From contig NC_090696.1 in the NCBI RefSeq assembly GCF_040954835.1, forward strand, positions 62,216,222 to 62,280,221: a stretch of 64,000 nt of DNA. The letters are read 5' to 3'. The stretch comes from Lepisosteus oculatus (Eukaryota; Chordata; Actinopteri; Semionotiformes; Lepisosteidae). Both the position numbers and the translations under genes were made by a program. How positions within the stretch are numbered: position 1 is the first letter of the stretch; the number at the start of each line of letters is the position of its first letter. A model generated the notes under the pieces. That model was not told where the DNA came from. It searched no databases and was given only the letters and a program-made list of their open reading frames with translations. Shown here piece by piece: positions 38,261 through 51,914 of the stretch.

Positions 38261-40100
38261 TTAATACTTCATCGGATTAACCTATGTCATTTCATCTGTA
38301 AATATCCAAGGTACAGGAACCTGGATGCGTGCATTGGTAATGTCACACACAAAAAAATACTTCGCGTAGCTCTGTCTGATTTTGTGTATCTTATATTAAA
38401 AAGGTTCTTTTGAATACCTGTTGTACGTAATGCTAAAGTGGAAATTTCATAACAGTTATTCTAGCCTAGAGTTTTCAAATACATTATTATTAATACAGAT
38501 GTCGATTTTGCTCATATGACCACAGGCTTAACACTAGAAGGGCGAAGTTGTAAAAATATTAAACCTCTTTGTAAATACTCACCGTGGGAAATTGCTCGAT
38601 TCACTGTAATTGTCTGGAAGGGCTTGCTGTCGCACTCAGAAAGTAGGAGGACGGTCGATGGTGAAAGCTGCCGACATTGTCCTGTCATAATCTTGATTCA
38701 GAGATTGCTTTCTTAAATTGTTAATCAAGTAAAATTATTTACCTTTATTGTGCAGTCAAAAATATTTTATTAAAATCATTTTTTACACATCTGTTAAACA
38801 GGATCTTCTTAACAAAACTTTTTTTAGAATGAACAATGATTTGTTTGTTTTTTATTTGAGAGGTGCTTAAGTGCTTGCTTTGAAATTGTCCCAAAAGTAT
38901 GAATTTACCTTTGGTATAAAAAAGTGCATTTAATATGCTAAAACCTGGAAGTAAAGACACTGCACAGGTTTTAGTTTAGGTTTTTGGAACATTGCATGGT
39001 ACATCAATTCAAAGTCTCCACACATTATTTACTCATAAGCATTATTGTTTTTTTTTTTAAATTGAGCAGCAAATACAATTCAGAAGGAAATCTGAAAGTA
39101 ATTATCTAGCAAAACAGTATAGTAGGAGACATCAAATTTACGCCTGTCATTGAATTTCTTCACCACTAAAACAGGTTATATGATTGAACTAGAAAGTTAA
39201 TTGATATATCAATACCAGTTTCAAGACACAAAGTTGGAATGATGTCTCCTTCCACATCTTGATTGATTGTAAATGCTTTTTCTGAACTACTCATCAAGTA
39301 CTATTTTCAAACAGAAAAAAAACATTCCCATGTAACCACTTATTTCAGAGCAAGTGCTTAATCTTCTGCTCTGATATGCACTGTATATATCCTTGGAGCA
39401 ATCAAAAGTATAAACTTATCTAAGGTAAGTTAAAATGTCTTGCCTGTGTACCCAGGTAGTCATCTGAACTCAATATCTCAATTTTGTTTGAGCATAGGTT
39501 GTACTTGAATGACAGACCAATTATCAGGCACTGATATTGGTTAGGACTCTAATCTGTAATGGGTTATGGGTTCAGATCTCAGATGGGTCACTTCTATTTT
39601 AACCTTAAACAGGATGCTTTACATTAAATGCTTCTGTAAAATGCCCAGCTGTATAACAGCATTAACCAAAATAATGACAGATATTTTTGCGATATTTCAA
39701 TCTAAAAAAATTAATGAAGGAATACCATAAGTGATGCTCTATTTTAAACCAGAAAATTCATGTGAGCTAGCCCATCACATATGTAAGAGAGGCACCAAAT
39801 GTAGGTTTTTTTCAGATACAAAGTTAAACCAAGCTTTTTTTTCCTGTGGTATGAGTATGGAAGATTCTGCTGTTTTGTTTTTTAAAGGAACAGGGATTGT
39901 CAACAAGACAGTGTAGTCAGAATCAAAATGACATACTGGAACTATGAAAACCAAAATTAAATGTCTTCTTTCTTCTGGTTTCTCTTTTGGGCTTTCTTCC
40001 ATCGTCAGACAATTGTGTGTGCTGCATCCCTCTCCAAAAACAGCTCTATTTCAACACCGGTTGAGGTTGGACCATTATATTAATGTCTTCCTGCAGGTGT
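38261..40100. other. HADH-CYP2U1 intergenic region
   Basis: The two genes share orientation. The 2 kb between them holds a SINE remnant (about 39535-39665) and otherwise AT-rich sequence. The CYP2U1 3' UTR must lie at its right side, but no poly(A) signal stands out. Confidence 0.5.
39535..39665 (+). repeat. HE1-like tRNA SINE remnant
   Basis: The text attggttaggactctaatct (A box), ttatgggttcagatctcaga (B box) and the tail ttctgtaaaatgcccagctg then tataa match the pattern of fish tRNA SINEs whose tails end in a cagctgtataa motif. Confidence 0.55.
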
Positions 40101-43100
40101 TCAGTTGGACATCTTTTGACGAGGAATTATGCAGATAGTAAAGGGACATGGAGCCAACGTCAGGCCAAACCTTCCGTGCATTGGTGGTGGGGGAACCCCG
40201 TGTGGGAGTTTGAAAGAAAAGGCCTGCATCAGGTTAGAAAACAGCAAAAAGAGCTCCATCTTGGCCAGCTGCTCACCCATGCACACCCTGCGGCCTAGAG
40301 AGAAAACAAAAATCACAGCTTTACTATAATCCCCGTCATCTCCACACATAGCCAGATAGCAGTGGTATATTGCAAGCAGGCAGCCCTCCTGAGTTCCAGA
40401 CAGGTATGAAAGTTCCTAAAGAATCCATTTCTGCACTTTGCATTCAAAATTTACTGACGTGCTGCAGCAAACAAAATCATTGCAATATACTGGAAATTTA
40501 ATACCATATGCTATGTTTTCCGAGACTACAGGGTGCAAGTGTGTTGCTAAAGCCCTACTCCCTCAATAGATGTGTTTAAACAGACATACTCTGGAATGAA
40601 CAAGCTGTCGTTTTTTTGGCAGAACTGGTTTATAGCAAAACATTGCAATGTTTTTAGATGACACAATATACACCTGCCCTTCACTGTTATAGACCACTGC
40701 AGCACAGGAGATATCGTACCACAACGATTTCAGAAAACAAATGAAAATGCATTTAAGAGACGTTTTACTGATTTAATTTGAAAAAGATGGAGATATTGCT
40801 CTACCTCACAAACCACATTCCCATCTGGACGTGAACATTTTTTTAGTAAAGAGCAGAGTGTCTTATTTTTCTGACATTTAAGCCACAGGATTAGTTGCTC
40901 CTTTTGTGGAAATTAAAAAGCATTTGTGCTTCTGCCAAACACAAACACCCTCCTTGACACAAAAAGACCTCTCTACATTTCAAGCTATAAGCTAACTTAC
41001 TTTATTTAAAACATAAAAATGATATAATATTACATTTTCAAACTGTGCTGGACCCAGTACCTATCTCGACAAACAAGGGCACAATTCCACTCACTTTGTG
41101 TACCAATTACTCATTCAAATCAGCTGTGTCTCATTTTGCAGCTGCTCTCCATTGATATTAGCCAGCCATCTTGTCCAACACACTCCACACAATTTGAAAG
41201 CCTCTGATCAATAAGGCTGGAAACCAAACCAGCAATTAAAAAAATGTGTCACTTTAATATTCTTGATGTGTTTGTAACTTTGTGATCCAAGCTTGAAAGG
41301 TGCGAGCTGAATCACCTGAAAAATCTTTCATAACAGCAACTCTGAAGTGTGAAAAGATTACCTATTCCAAATGGGATGAAGAATTCTTTTTTAAGAATTT
41401 GTCCATTTTCATCCAGGAATCTTGAGGGATTAAAGTCATCAGGTTTTTCCCATACTGCGGTATCTCGGTGCACAGACCAAAGGTTTGGAACAATCACAGT
41501 TCCTTTGGGGATTGTGTATCCTCGGAAGGCTATATAAAAGCAACAGTAATGGTATAATGTACACGTTAGTATATATTGTACTGTATATTTATATATAGAA
41601 ACAGTGGTTGTTAATTGGGGAAACAAGTTAACACATGGACAGAACAGATGACATGAGGCACATCTGTAAATAGTGATTATAGTTGTGAACGTGTAAAACA
41701 AACTGTCACGTCACAATGTGGACACTGTATTTTGTAAGGAGATCTGAAGGCACATAGACACTTTTTGTCTGGTCAGTCTGGTCTGATGTCCTGATTAAAA
41801 TGTCAATTAAAAAAAATGGTCTTGTGAAAATGCAAGATGACATTTCAATTCAGAGGAGTTTTCAGGGTGTCTCTTATTCTCAGCTTCAATACTGCTGGTG
41901 TACGATCACATACTACATATTTTTGTCACATTCATTCTGAGGAATTATGGTTGAAAACCACCTAATATTGTTAGCAGACTTCAACGTGTATGTATAGAAA
42001 GTAGTCGCACAACTGTACACTTGTTTGTTTTATGATGATTTATTGGGGTACCAAATTATAAGGAGGCAGAATGGCATAGTGGGCAAGCCTTTGGACTTAT
42101 AACAGACAGGTGTGGACTTTACCTGTAAAATGTTCAATTTTAGGTTTGATTCAAATATAGATCTTTGAAATTCAAAACAAATTCATCCAGTAGGTTACTG
42201 GTTTTAAACTGGCCAATATAAATAACAACCCTACATGAACTATACGTTTAGTATAACTGATGACATCATGTTTGTGTTTAAGTAAATGCTGTGTTGCATT
42301 CACAACCACTGCTAGAGCTACTTATACTGTAAGTATTGTCAAACCATGGCATGACATGTTTCACAGATCAGAATGATCTTAAACAATAATAGAAAAACCA
42401 AGCAGACATTAGTTGTCATTCCTCTGCTAATTGCTGTGCTGCCGTGCACCATACCACTCCACTTTAGCACTGTTCGCATCCTGAGACTTTTTTTAAATTT
42501 CTGCAGTCTTTTCTTATGCCTGATGTGTTAATTACATCTATTAAAGACTACTACAGTTGAGTACATTCATAAACAAACTTTTATTAATTAAACTGCTTTA
42601 TTTACCATTTTTTCCCCTGTCTTCATTTTTTGGATTACTAGATGTTTGTTTTTTCTAAATGAAACTGATTCCTCTATACTTCTTCCGTAATTATATTTGT
42701 CTCGGTAAAATGTAGCTTCCTTATTTAGGACAACCTGCTTTTGCTTTCATGCTTACCCTTTGGAGAGTAGAATTGGCTTCCTTACCTATCCAATGAAAAC
42801 TGCACATTTAGTATTTTTTACAAACTAATCACTGCATTCCAAGTGGCACCTAGATTTGAAGGTGAAACAGCACTCTATAAAAACACAGCCCTGAGTTACC
42901 AAGATTATCTGAAACAAGACATGGTGGGATTCTGGGATCATTGCCCACTCATCTGTCATATTGCTTTTGTTCATATTTAAAATATTTTTAAGATCAATAC
43001 TCAGCAAAGAGGCTGGAATGAGTTAAAAAGATCCAGTAGTTTCTTCTAAGAAAAATGTATCTGCATATTTGCAAAGGCTACAGGAGCTGACTCATAGAGA

Positions 43101-46100
43101 ACATGTAGTAACCTATTTCTATATATCCTGCATTCTGCCAAACAGATAATTCATCTGGAAAGTTTACTGTTCAGTCTCCATTATTTGTTCATTAAACAGC
43201 CCAAAAATGATCAAATCTCATCTGATGTGCATCAGAGTAAAATGCCATTTTGTATCATAATTCCAAATAATGAGGACATTTTCAAAATGTTTTAGATCCT
43301 TATTTTGTACACAGGGAAATGTAGACAAAAGAATAGAAAAAAAGAAATGGCATGCAATTACAATAATACGAAATGTGAAAAGAGGAAAGCAACCCAGAAT
43401 TTTATACATTTTTAGAATTCCAAATGACAATTATAGGTTACCCCAAATATTTCCATGTTACAGTTATGAAACTCAAGGAAAATGTTTGCAACTTTGTGAA
43501 ACGTTTTTTTATTAGCAGCCTAAAAAATTCACCCTGAATTTCTCACAACTGCTGTGAATTAATATTCCCAAACCTGTCTGAAGAGTACTCACATGTGTTT
43601 TCAGAGGCCATGTGTGGTATAGACAGAGGCACCACGACTGTCATTCTCTGTACCTCCATGATTGTAGCCTCTGTGAAGGGCAGACTTGGCTTGTCAGTTA
43701 GTGAAGGGACTCTGTCCGGCCCCACGACCAAATCTATCTCAGCTTGCACCTTTTCTGCAAAAGAAATACCAGGAATAAAGCATGACAGTACAGTGCATGA
43801 ACTTTATATTTGTAATAGGAGCAGTTGGTATGTGTGCTACTAAGTAGTTCCTCACTTTAAAGCCACAGTAAATTGGTCTCTCATCAACGATAAGGTGAGT
43901 TAGCAAATGATACTGTAACCAACACAGGAATCTAGTACTAATGTAATGTAATGTTTCTTTATTAGCCCTATACAATTTCTTGCATTAGGAATTCGTCTTT
44001 TCACATACCCCAGCTTTTCTCCATGAGACAAAAACACACAGACAGGGAGAGAAGCCTGGGGTCAGAGCGCAGGGTAAGCCATTGTATGGTGCCCCTGGAG
44101 CAGTTGGGGTTAAGGGCCTTGCTCAGGGGCCCAACGGAGTAGGATTCCTCTGCCGGCCGCGGGATTTGAACCGGCAACCTTCCAGTCACAGGCACAGATC
44201 CTTAGCCACAGAGCCACCGCTCCGCCCCAAAATACTAAATACTGTTGGGGAGAGAGGAGAATTGATGAAGATGTCTTTTAATGAGAAGTTGGCTCTTTGT
44301 CTTTTTGCAGTTCCTGTTTTTCATGCAAGCTGGTTTTCTACTAACCACAGGAAAAATGTAAAAACAAAGACAGCCCTTCATATGCTAGTTACAGCTCGTG
44401 ATTATACTGGGATGCAGCTGATTCACATGACTTGGAGTCAGTCATAAATTATGAGGAGAAATCGGCCTATTCGAAATGAATCGAGAAAACATTACAGTAT
44501 AACTCAGAACATGTTCTAGAAATATATAATGCATATCCCTCAGTTCTTGAAGGATTAACAAAATCAAAGTATAATTATATATTATATTCTGTGGGTACCT
44601 TTTAAACTAAAAATACATTAGGATAGGATACCAAGTGCAGCAAAAAAGTCATTTTTATCAGAAAACTTGTAACCACTCCACAGCTTTGTAAATCTTTTTA
44701 ATGTTGCTGGGTAACAAAGCCTGTCTCTCTATACCTTGAATGTGTGGGTACAGAGACATATAGAGCAGGCTCCAGAGTAGAGTATTGGTGGTGGTGTCAG
44801 TGCCTGCGATGAACAGGTCCCCGATGATGTAGAACAGGTAATCTTCACTGAAACTGGTCTCTCCTGCTCCTCCGCCCCGCTCCTGCAGCCGAGACATCTC
44901 CAGGAGGTACATGTCTATAAAGTCACGGGGATTAGCCGGGTCCAAGCTGGCTCTGTGCTGGGCGATGATAGCCTTCAGGAAAGCCGTGATGTCGGACTCC
45001 ACCTTCCTGAGCTCGCGAAAGGGGCCGAAAGGCAGGTAGTAGAGCCAGCGACAAACGTTAATGAGAAAGGCAGGGCTGTTGACGGAGATCTCCAGGCCCC
45101 TGGACATGAGGCCCAGCAAGGTCCTGAACTCCTGGTCCTGGTGGTGGAAGCGTCGGCCGAAGCTGACCGTGCAGATGACGTTGGAGACGGCGTTGCCGAC
45201 GATGGGAGCAGGGTTGAAGGCTTCCCCGGCGTCTCCGCTGAGTCTCAGCATCTCCTTCTTGATGAAAGCCGACTCCTCCAGGATGCAGGGCTCCAGACTC
45301 AGTTTGCCCAAGCCGAAGTGCCGGAGGGTGGAATGACTAAACCTTCGTTGCTGCCTCCATACCGAACCGTAAGGTGCAAACACTATACCTGAAATAAAAT
45401 AGCCTCATTTGTAGTCACACCTTCTGTCTTCCTCCTTAAATGCTTTCAATTACAGGTACGTAATATTAATTCAGAGTATGAACCTATAATAGCCAACCAT
45501 ACTGTCCAACTCAAGTTTTTTTAGCTTTTATTATTCGACAGAGGGTTAGTCGGGATGGCGAGTGCAGGGAAATGACCATTAATATAAAGACATTTGCTGT
45601 CAAAATAATCTGGGTTATCTGTTATAATCGCATTTGAAAGTTACTGCATGAAATGATTTGGGATCAGTGTAATATCTGAACTAATGCACCTGACCTCCAA
45701 CGTGGCACTTCGTATTTCTTACCTTTCTGCTTCGTTACGATCGTGATGAGAGGAACATCTGGTCTGTCAGAGAACACGTGAGAATGGTTAACGAGCGCGT
45801 CTCTGACTACCTCATAGCCCGTTAGGATAACTATCAGCTGGTTCCCAGCGAAAATGCTGTAGATGTTTCCGTAAACCCTGGACAGCTCAGTCAGCAGAAC
45901 ATGGGGAGAAAACAAGACCGGTTCTTTCGCTTTATTTTTGTCGCCGCCGGCCTTGAACTTCCTCAGGATAAACTCCGGGATGAGAAAAAAGCCAAAATTT
46001 CCTACCAGAGGCCAAGGCTTTGGACCAGGAGGGATATTTGAGGATTCTCCGTTACTTCTCAGCCTCAGGGACTGCAGCACAAAGTAAACGAGAATAAAAA

Positions 46101-46176
46101 CAGCCGAGGCCAAGCCAAACGGGAGCAGCCAAAGGCGCTGCTGCTCCAGCCAAAACTGCATTTCCGTCAGCGACAT
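40101..46176 (-). CDS. cyp2u1: CYP2U1, cytochrome P450 fatty-acid hydroxylase (complete, 5 exons, 543 aa)
   Basis: CYP2U1 is an ER/mitochondrial haem monooxygenase that hydroxylates long-chain fatty acids such as arachidonate. Exons in gene order: 46176-45723, 45388-44735, 43754-43593, 41529-41362, 40294-40101 (stop TGA). The sum is 1632 nt and all junctions keep frame; human CYP2U1 is 544 aa with 5 exons. The N-terminal anchor is about residues 15-37 ([20 protein letters not shown]). A proline hinge [12 protein letters not shown] is at 49-60. The substrate-region [20 protein letters not shown] opens exon 2. I-helix AGTDTTTN is at about 346-353 and the ExxR motif EVQR at about 403-406. The haem loop FGIGRRVCMG has Cys about 484 and is split by intron 4 after [23 protein letters not shown] is the PERF region. 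I see no disabling change. HADH lies downstream in the same orientation about 2 kb away. Confidence 0.97.
42061..42300 (+). repeat. Possible tRNA-like SINE remnant
   Basis: The text ggcagaatggcatagtgggc then aagcctttggact looks like an A-box head. The text aggtttgattcaaat near 42143 could be a decayed B box. The tail is unclear. Confidence 0.3.
43935..44228 (-). repeat. tRNA-derived SINE, reverse orientation
   Basis: In reverse the head is gggcggagcggtggctctgt then ggctaaggatctgtgcctgt (A box) and ttgccggttcaaatcccgcg (B box). It continues with gcaaggcccttaaccccaac and a 3' part ending near aaattgtatagggctaataa. It lies in CYP2U1 intron 2 and is well preserved. Confidence 0.85.
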
Positions 46177-46440
46177 GAAGTTGTTCGTTTTGAACTACAT
46201 TGCGACTCTGCTTATCTGTCGTCAAATTCAGCAATAGTTTTCCAACAGAAAAAGTCTGTTTCTGCGACAGTAGTGCTGTCTGGAGAGTAAACCCAGTTTC
46301 TCTGCTGACGCATGCTACTCGTGTCAACAGCATACAGTCCCTTCTTCGCTATTGGCTCTATTGTCAATGTTGGTCGGCACCCTTCTCCCGTAAAGCTCGC
46401 TTTATTGGCCTGTAGGCTCCGGTTACGTCACTGCAAACAA
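46177..46440 (-). promoter_or_regulatory. cyp2u1: CYP2U1 putative promoter with inverted CCAAT boxes and a CRE-like site
   Basis: Upstream of the CYP2U1 ATG (46176) the + strand shows ATTGG at 46351-46355 and 46404-46408, which are CCAAT boxes in gene orientation, and ttacgtca, a CRE-like octamer, at 46423-46430. The spacing of 175-250 bp from the start codon and the higher GC than the flanks suit a TATA-less promoter. The transcription start is not identified. Confidence 0.4.
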
Positions 46441-47649
46441 ATGGGCGTGCTAAAATATGAAATAGTAAAAAGTGAGCTTGGTAAGGCTGCCTATGGAAAA
46501 AACAACAACTGTTTGTTATGATTAGGATGCTTCATTTTCACTTCTAGGCAATGTTATATAAATTGTTATAAATGTAGAAGTTAAATTATGGGATGTTATG
46601 CTAAAATTGTTAAATGCATTATTAAGACTTAATCTGCAACGTTTGTGTACAGTTTTGACCATTTACTGTAGAAATATAAATATATACATATTTCTACAAG
46701 AATATATATCTAGAAGAATATCAAGAATATATACTTCTTCAACCTACTTAGCCATGTTGCTGAAGGTGATAGACAGACTTAAAAGAAACTGCTCAATAAG
46801 CAACTACTAGCATTCAATGGCTGAAAGACCTCTTTGTAATTTCCAAACTTTATCTTCATGGTCGGTTTATTACCTGTAATAAATGTGGCCTTACAAGAAG
46901 AGTGTGTTACATTTGTGCAATTGTTTAATGTCTGTCACAAAAAAAAAACAATAAGCAAGCTGAAGACCGAAAACATTGAAAAGAAACTTTGAAATTCAGT
47001 AATGAAGTTAAATTTATGCAGGATACTCCAGCTGAATGTAGTGTAATGTCCGCTAATATTAAGCAAGCAAGTTACATTAACTGGGTCAAGTTGAAAGTCA
47101 GTGACGTAACCTGGCCAGAATTTCCATAAATGCTAACATGAATTCAGACATGAGAAATCTTACATTCTTTTTTCATGTAAGTTAACAATATGCACCAAGG
47201 ATACCAGGACAGCCCTGTTTTTTATGATTTTCTTTAACTGGATATTATTGTTTTTAATAGTTTTAAAAAGTGCTTTTGGTCTATTTTAGATTCTTAAGCA
47301 ATTTAGTAAATAATTTGGACCACTAATTTCTAGATTTGGATTTACATTCTCTTTGTATGAATCTTTTCTGTGCTTCAAAGTTTTTTTAAAATGCTGCCAT
47401 CACTTCTCTTCTGATTTTAATTGTACCTTGGACCATTCAAATTCTCTTCAAAGGTAATTATTTTATAATCTCAGTTTCATAAAACATCTCTTGTCTCATT
47501 TTTCCTTATTCTGTAATAATTGTTTGAAACGACTAGTTAAAAACAGGTGTTTCCTCTAACAGTTGCTCAGACAAACTGTGAGAAAACGGTCATTATCTAG
47601 GTCTACCATTTCCGTTTCAGTTTTTAAAAATCTCTGATGGGTATCTCTA

Positions 47650-49070
47650 AACAGAATCCAGATCATCTTTATTCACCAAGTATATTTCATGTACAGTACA
47701 AGGAATTGACTTTATGTACTTGGTGCTACAAACACATTTCACACAAACCTTATTCAAACAAGATAATAGACATTATCAAGACTGTGAGCCTACTGTATAA
47801 CTGGAAATTTTGGTGAAGGAAAAAGACAGCCCCAGGAAAGAAGAATAATGGGTGGCTTTTAATAGACCGGTAGTATCTTTGTGAGGGAAGTTTATGAAAC
47901 AGGTGGTTACCTGGGAGTGGACATCAGCAGTATTTTCTGCCATTTTTTTTGCTCTCTAATTGTACAATCTGTCAACTGAGGGCAGATGACAGCCAATGAC
48001 CCTCTCCCCAGAGTGTACAACACACTGCAGTTTACCTTTGGAGCAGGCAAATGCATTGCCAAACTAAACGGTTATAGAAGCAGGTCAGAAAGCTCTCAAA
48101 AATGGCTCTGTGTTAGAACTGTTTGAGTGACACTAAAGTCTTTCAGTTGGTACAAAAAGTATATTTTCTACTGTTCATTCTTTGTGCAACTGGTGATATT
48201 CATGTCCTGTTTAAGGGTGTTGGAGTTCACAAAAACATAATAAAATATAAAACATAAAAAGGAGACAGGTTTTGGAGAATGTTTCTGGAAATCAACCACC
48301 ATTTCCACTGTTCTAAGGGTAATAAGCTCCAGGTGTTTTTGAGCGCATTAGTGATGAGAACTATAGGGTGATGTTGTCTGCAAACTAATAATTTGGTGTA
48401 CAAGAAATTGAGCAATGGGGAAAGCACACATCCTTGAGATACGCCAGAGTTCACAAACAGATAGTCTGACAAAGAAGGGACTAGCCACACCCATTGCCTT
48501 CTATTTGTGAAATCCACTGTCAGGTGAAAGGTAGAACATTCAGCTGTAACAAAAAAATATTGTGAAGGAGTTCTGGAATGATAGTATTAAATGCAGGGTT
48601 AAAATACTAAAACATTCTAGATGTTGCGAAATGTAGTGACAGCCCATGTTAACAGCATTGTCCACTGACTTGCTGGCCCTATATGCAAACTGTAGAAGAT
48701 TGGGAAGTGAATCTTTAGTTTGGAGGTAACAAATTATCATATGTTTGAATTATGAGGGAATTATTATTATAATGGAAGTAAGAGCAACTGGTCTATAATA
48801 ATTAAGAATATAGTCATATATAGCTAAAGAAGCTATTTTGTCCTTCTTTAGCACAGGAACAATAATGGAGGTTTTAAAGCAGGTGGGTATCTTACTCTGA
48901 TGCAGACTGATTACAATTTATCACTGAACACCAAGACTAACTGCTCTGCACATTGCTTCAATGTAACAGTGGAGACTAGGTCAAATCCAGCAGCTATCCT
49001 GCAGGTCTGCCTAGCAAAGAGCTTTTGAACTTTACTGTCTATCATAATTAAGGTCTACCATCATAACCAC
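47650..49070 (-). mobile_element. Degenerate non-LTR retrotransposon, reverse-transcriptase 3' half
   Basis: On the minus strand LLQFAYRASKSVDNAVNMGC and SGVSQGCVLSPLLNFLYT match the QFAYRxxRSxxDAV and GxPQGxVLSPLLFxLYT blocks of Rex/L2-type reverse transcriptases. Upstream on that strand text corresponding to IVPKKD and YRPVALTS-like segments is visible near 48780-48880. The 3' end near 47655 (tttattcaccaagtatattt on +) is the typical tail. Several frameshifts and stops make it inactive. Confidence 0.75.
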
Positions 49071-50074
49071 TTCTTAAAACTGATATTAATTTCTTGTTAC
49101 ATTAAGTAAGGCTGTATTATTAAGTTCTTTTAAATGCTTAAATACAATTTAATACTTTTAAATTATTATAGAATACCACCAGCCTTCAAGAACTAATCCT
49201 TTAATATGTTCATGAATACAAATTTGGATCTGTTGATGTGCATAACATAGGATCAATTGTGTCTCAATACAACCTGCTAGGGTTGTTGTTGTTTATTACC
49301 TTCTAGGTATGTATGTATATATATATATTTTGAAACTAATTCAAATGATTATTATACTAAAATGTAAAATCAATAAAAAAATTAAAACAATACCTATTAA
49401 TTCCATAAAGTTAACTTAAAAAGATTAGATAACTTTTTTACATTAAGTTTATTTGTCATATCGTAGACAAAACTGCAATACATAATTCTGAAATAGCTAA
49501 CATATTTAGCAAAAAAATAAGATGTGTACCAAATGGTATTATCTAGAGTATATGGTTTCAAAACAGATTTGAAAATGTAAATTAAATAAGAAAACACTAT
49601 AAGAAATATTCTGTGAACATAAATCTTGTTTATTTTATCAATATACTTGTGTACATTTTGTTGAAGATCTATAGAAGGAATTTCTATAAACCCCTGAGTA
49701 GCTTTGTCTTATTTTTGTGCCATCTACTTGTTGATCTTGAAAATAACAAAGACGTCTACCACAAGATGGCGGTATTTACACGGTTGTTAGCGATGCATCG
49801 AAGAATGCATCACTCATCAGCTTTGTGTTCAAAATGGAATTTCTATAGGACTTAGTCGCGCTGATATATTCGCAGTAACAATCTCTGTACTGTACCGTAC
49901 TGATATCTTTGTACGTTACAGTAAATGTGGTATTTCAACAGAAGACGTTACTTGAATTTGATAGGTTAAGCCTTTCTGCTGCTCTAGAATCATTTGAGAC
50001 AACAGAGTGAACAAAAAGTTACGTTCCTGTCCTTAATGGAACAACGTTTTTCTGACGTAATTCATAGATGGGGA

Positions 50075-50450
50075 TTATTAGGAGGCCATGATTGGTAAGG
50101 GCCAATGGGAAATTTGGCCAGTACACCAGGGTTACACCCCTACTCTTTACAAGAAACACGCTGGGATTTTTAATGACCACAGAGAGTCAGGACCTCGGTT
50201 TTACATCTCATCCGAAGGACGGCACCTGTTTACAGTATAGTGTCCCCGTCACTATACTGGGGCATTAGGACCCACATGGACCGCAGGGTGAGCGCCCCCT
50301 GCTGGCCCCACTAACACCTCTTCCAGCAGCAACCTTAGATTTTCCCAGGAGGTATCATATCTAGGTACTAACCAGGCTCACACCTGCTTAGCTTCAGTGG
50401 GTTAACAGTTGTGAGTTGCAGGATAATATGGCTGCTGGCCAAATAATGCC
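50075..50450 (-). repeat. 5S rRNA-derived SINE (SINE3-like)
   Basis: The reverse complement of about 50337-50405 reads ccactgaagctaagcaggtg, gcctggttagtacctagat and atacctcctggga. These are the box A, intermediate and box C region of 5S rRNA, so the promoter is 5S-derived rather than tRNA-derived. The body carries cagcagggggcgctcaccct, ccccagtatagtgacgggga and gtccttcggatgagatgtaa, a common fish SINE body. The tail ends near 50075. Confidence 0.85.
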
Positions 50451-51914
50451 CCCTAGCAACCAAAGAACAGTAGAATTCAGAATGCTGGGGGTCTTCTCTA
50501 CGTCTGTACTGACTACAAGATGTGGATTATCAGATATTTTTAGTTTAAAGAGTTCTGAGGTAATACCACTAACTAATTTTCAAGATCCAATCTAGTTACT
50601 TTTTTCAATTGTCAGGTGTGTCTTATTTTAATACTCCTTACTCTTCTGCACGTGGTTTGATATACCTGTAAGGTCTTAAAACATATTCCACTATACTGAA
50701 TTTTGGTTCTTATTTGCTTTGTTATGTGAAGAATATTAGTAATTTAGTCTTTGGACATGCAGTACAGCAAATCTCTAAGTTATCCAAACTGTTTTTTAAT
50801 TGTAGCCCTTGAAGATTGGAGCTGAATTTCAAAATATGCATGACATCCCAGTTGCCTCATTGCTTTGGTCAGATCAATTGGGTGATGCTAACAACCAAAC
50901 TTTCAGTCAAAAGATTAAACTGGATTTATATATATATACGAGATTGTTACTGTACATTTCATATACATATTGTACAAGAGCAAAGAAATGTATGTATTTT
51001 GTATGTGTGTGTTCATTTCCCCTGCATTAAGGCTGTGTGCTACTAAATACATTTCTAGTCATGATGTCACAATGGAGCTGCAAGAATAAATCATCGATGT
51101 CACAATGCTTTAAAATTACTAAGGTAAACTTGCAGTGTGTTTATTTTTATTCATGTTAATGGAAACTGCCTCTCTACTTCTCAAGTATTTGTAAAATAAG
51201 AACAGGAAATATGATGGTATATATCTTATACTGCATATGTTTTCCTTTCTTTTTTTATGCAACTAATAACAGTAAGACCAACCAATAATACATGATAAAT
51301 TAATAGTATTCAGAATTTTTAAATGTGAATTTTTCTCCTTTAATTCAGCAGGTAACTCACAACAACTGATGGACAATGGCCATAACTGCAGGACTGCATC
51401 CCATTAAGAGAAATGAGTGAGTTCATGCTGGTTTTTCTTTTTTGAAAATATATTTTAATATTGACAAATGGTAATTCAGTTTTTTAAACAGCACTATTTA
51501 AAAAAAAACAACATCATATTTTATATATTTTAAAATCAGTATTTCTTTCCCTCCTACCTTTAAGGTTAAACTATACTTTTTACTTAATAATACCAACATC
51601 TTATGAAAGAGTAATCTTAGTTCTGTGTATTTCAAATCTATTGTGTTTAGAAATGTTGACAACAGTAGTGTTTTTACATTTTCTTTCTATGATTTTTATG
51701 CAAGCTATGTGATATATGTTAAAAATATAGCTACAGCATATGTTTCAGTTGAGTCACAGTACCTGTGTTCACTGTTCACTCTTGAAGGTGAGTGACTCAA
51801 TTCTCAATGTCCTAAATGTGAAAATGTCCTCATTTTTATGACACCTGTGAGTTTAATTAATTTAGTGACTACTGCAGCTTCATTGGATTGTTGCATAAGT
51901 GTTGACATTGCATG

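Noticed and set aside
44955-45392. 145-codon open frame on the + strand
   Set aside because: It is the antisense shadow of CYP2U1 exon 2; the GC-rich coding sequence leaves the opposite strand open.
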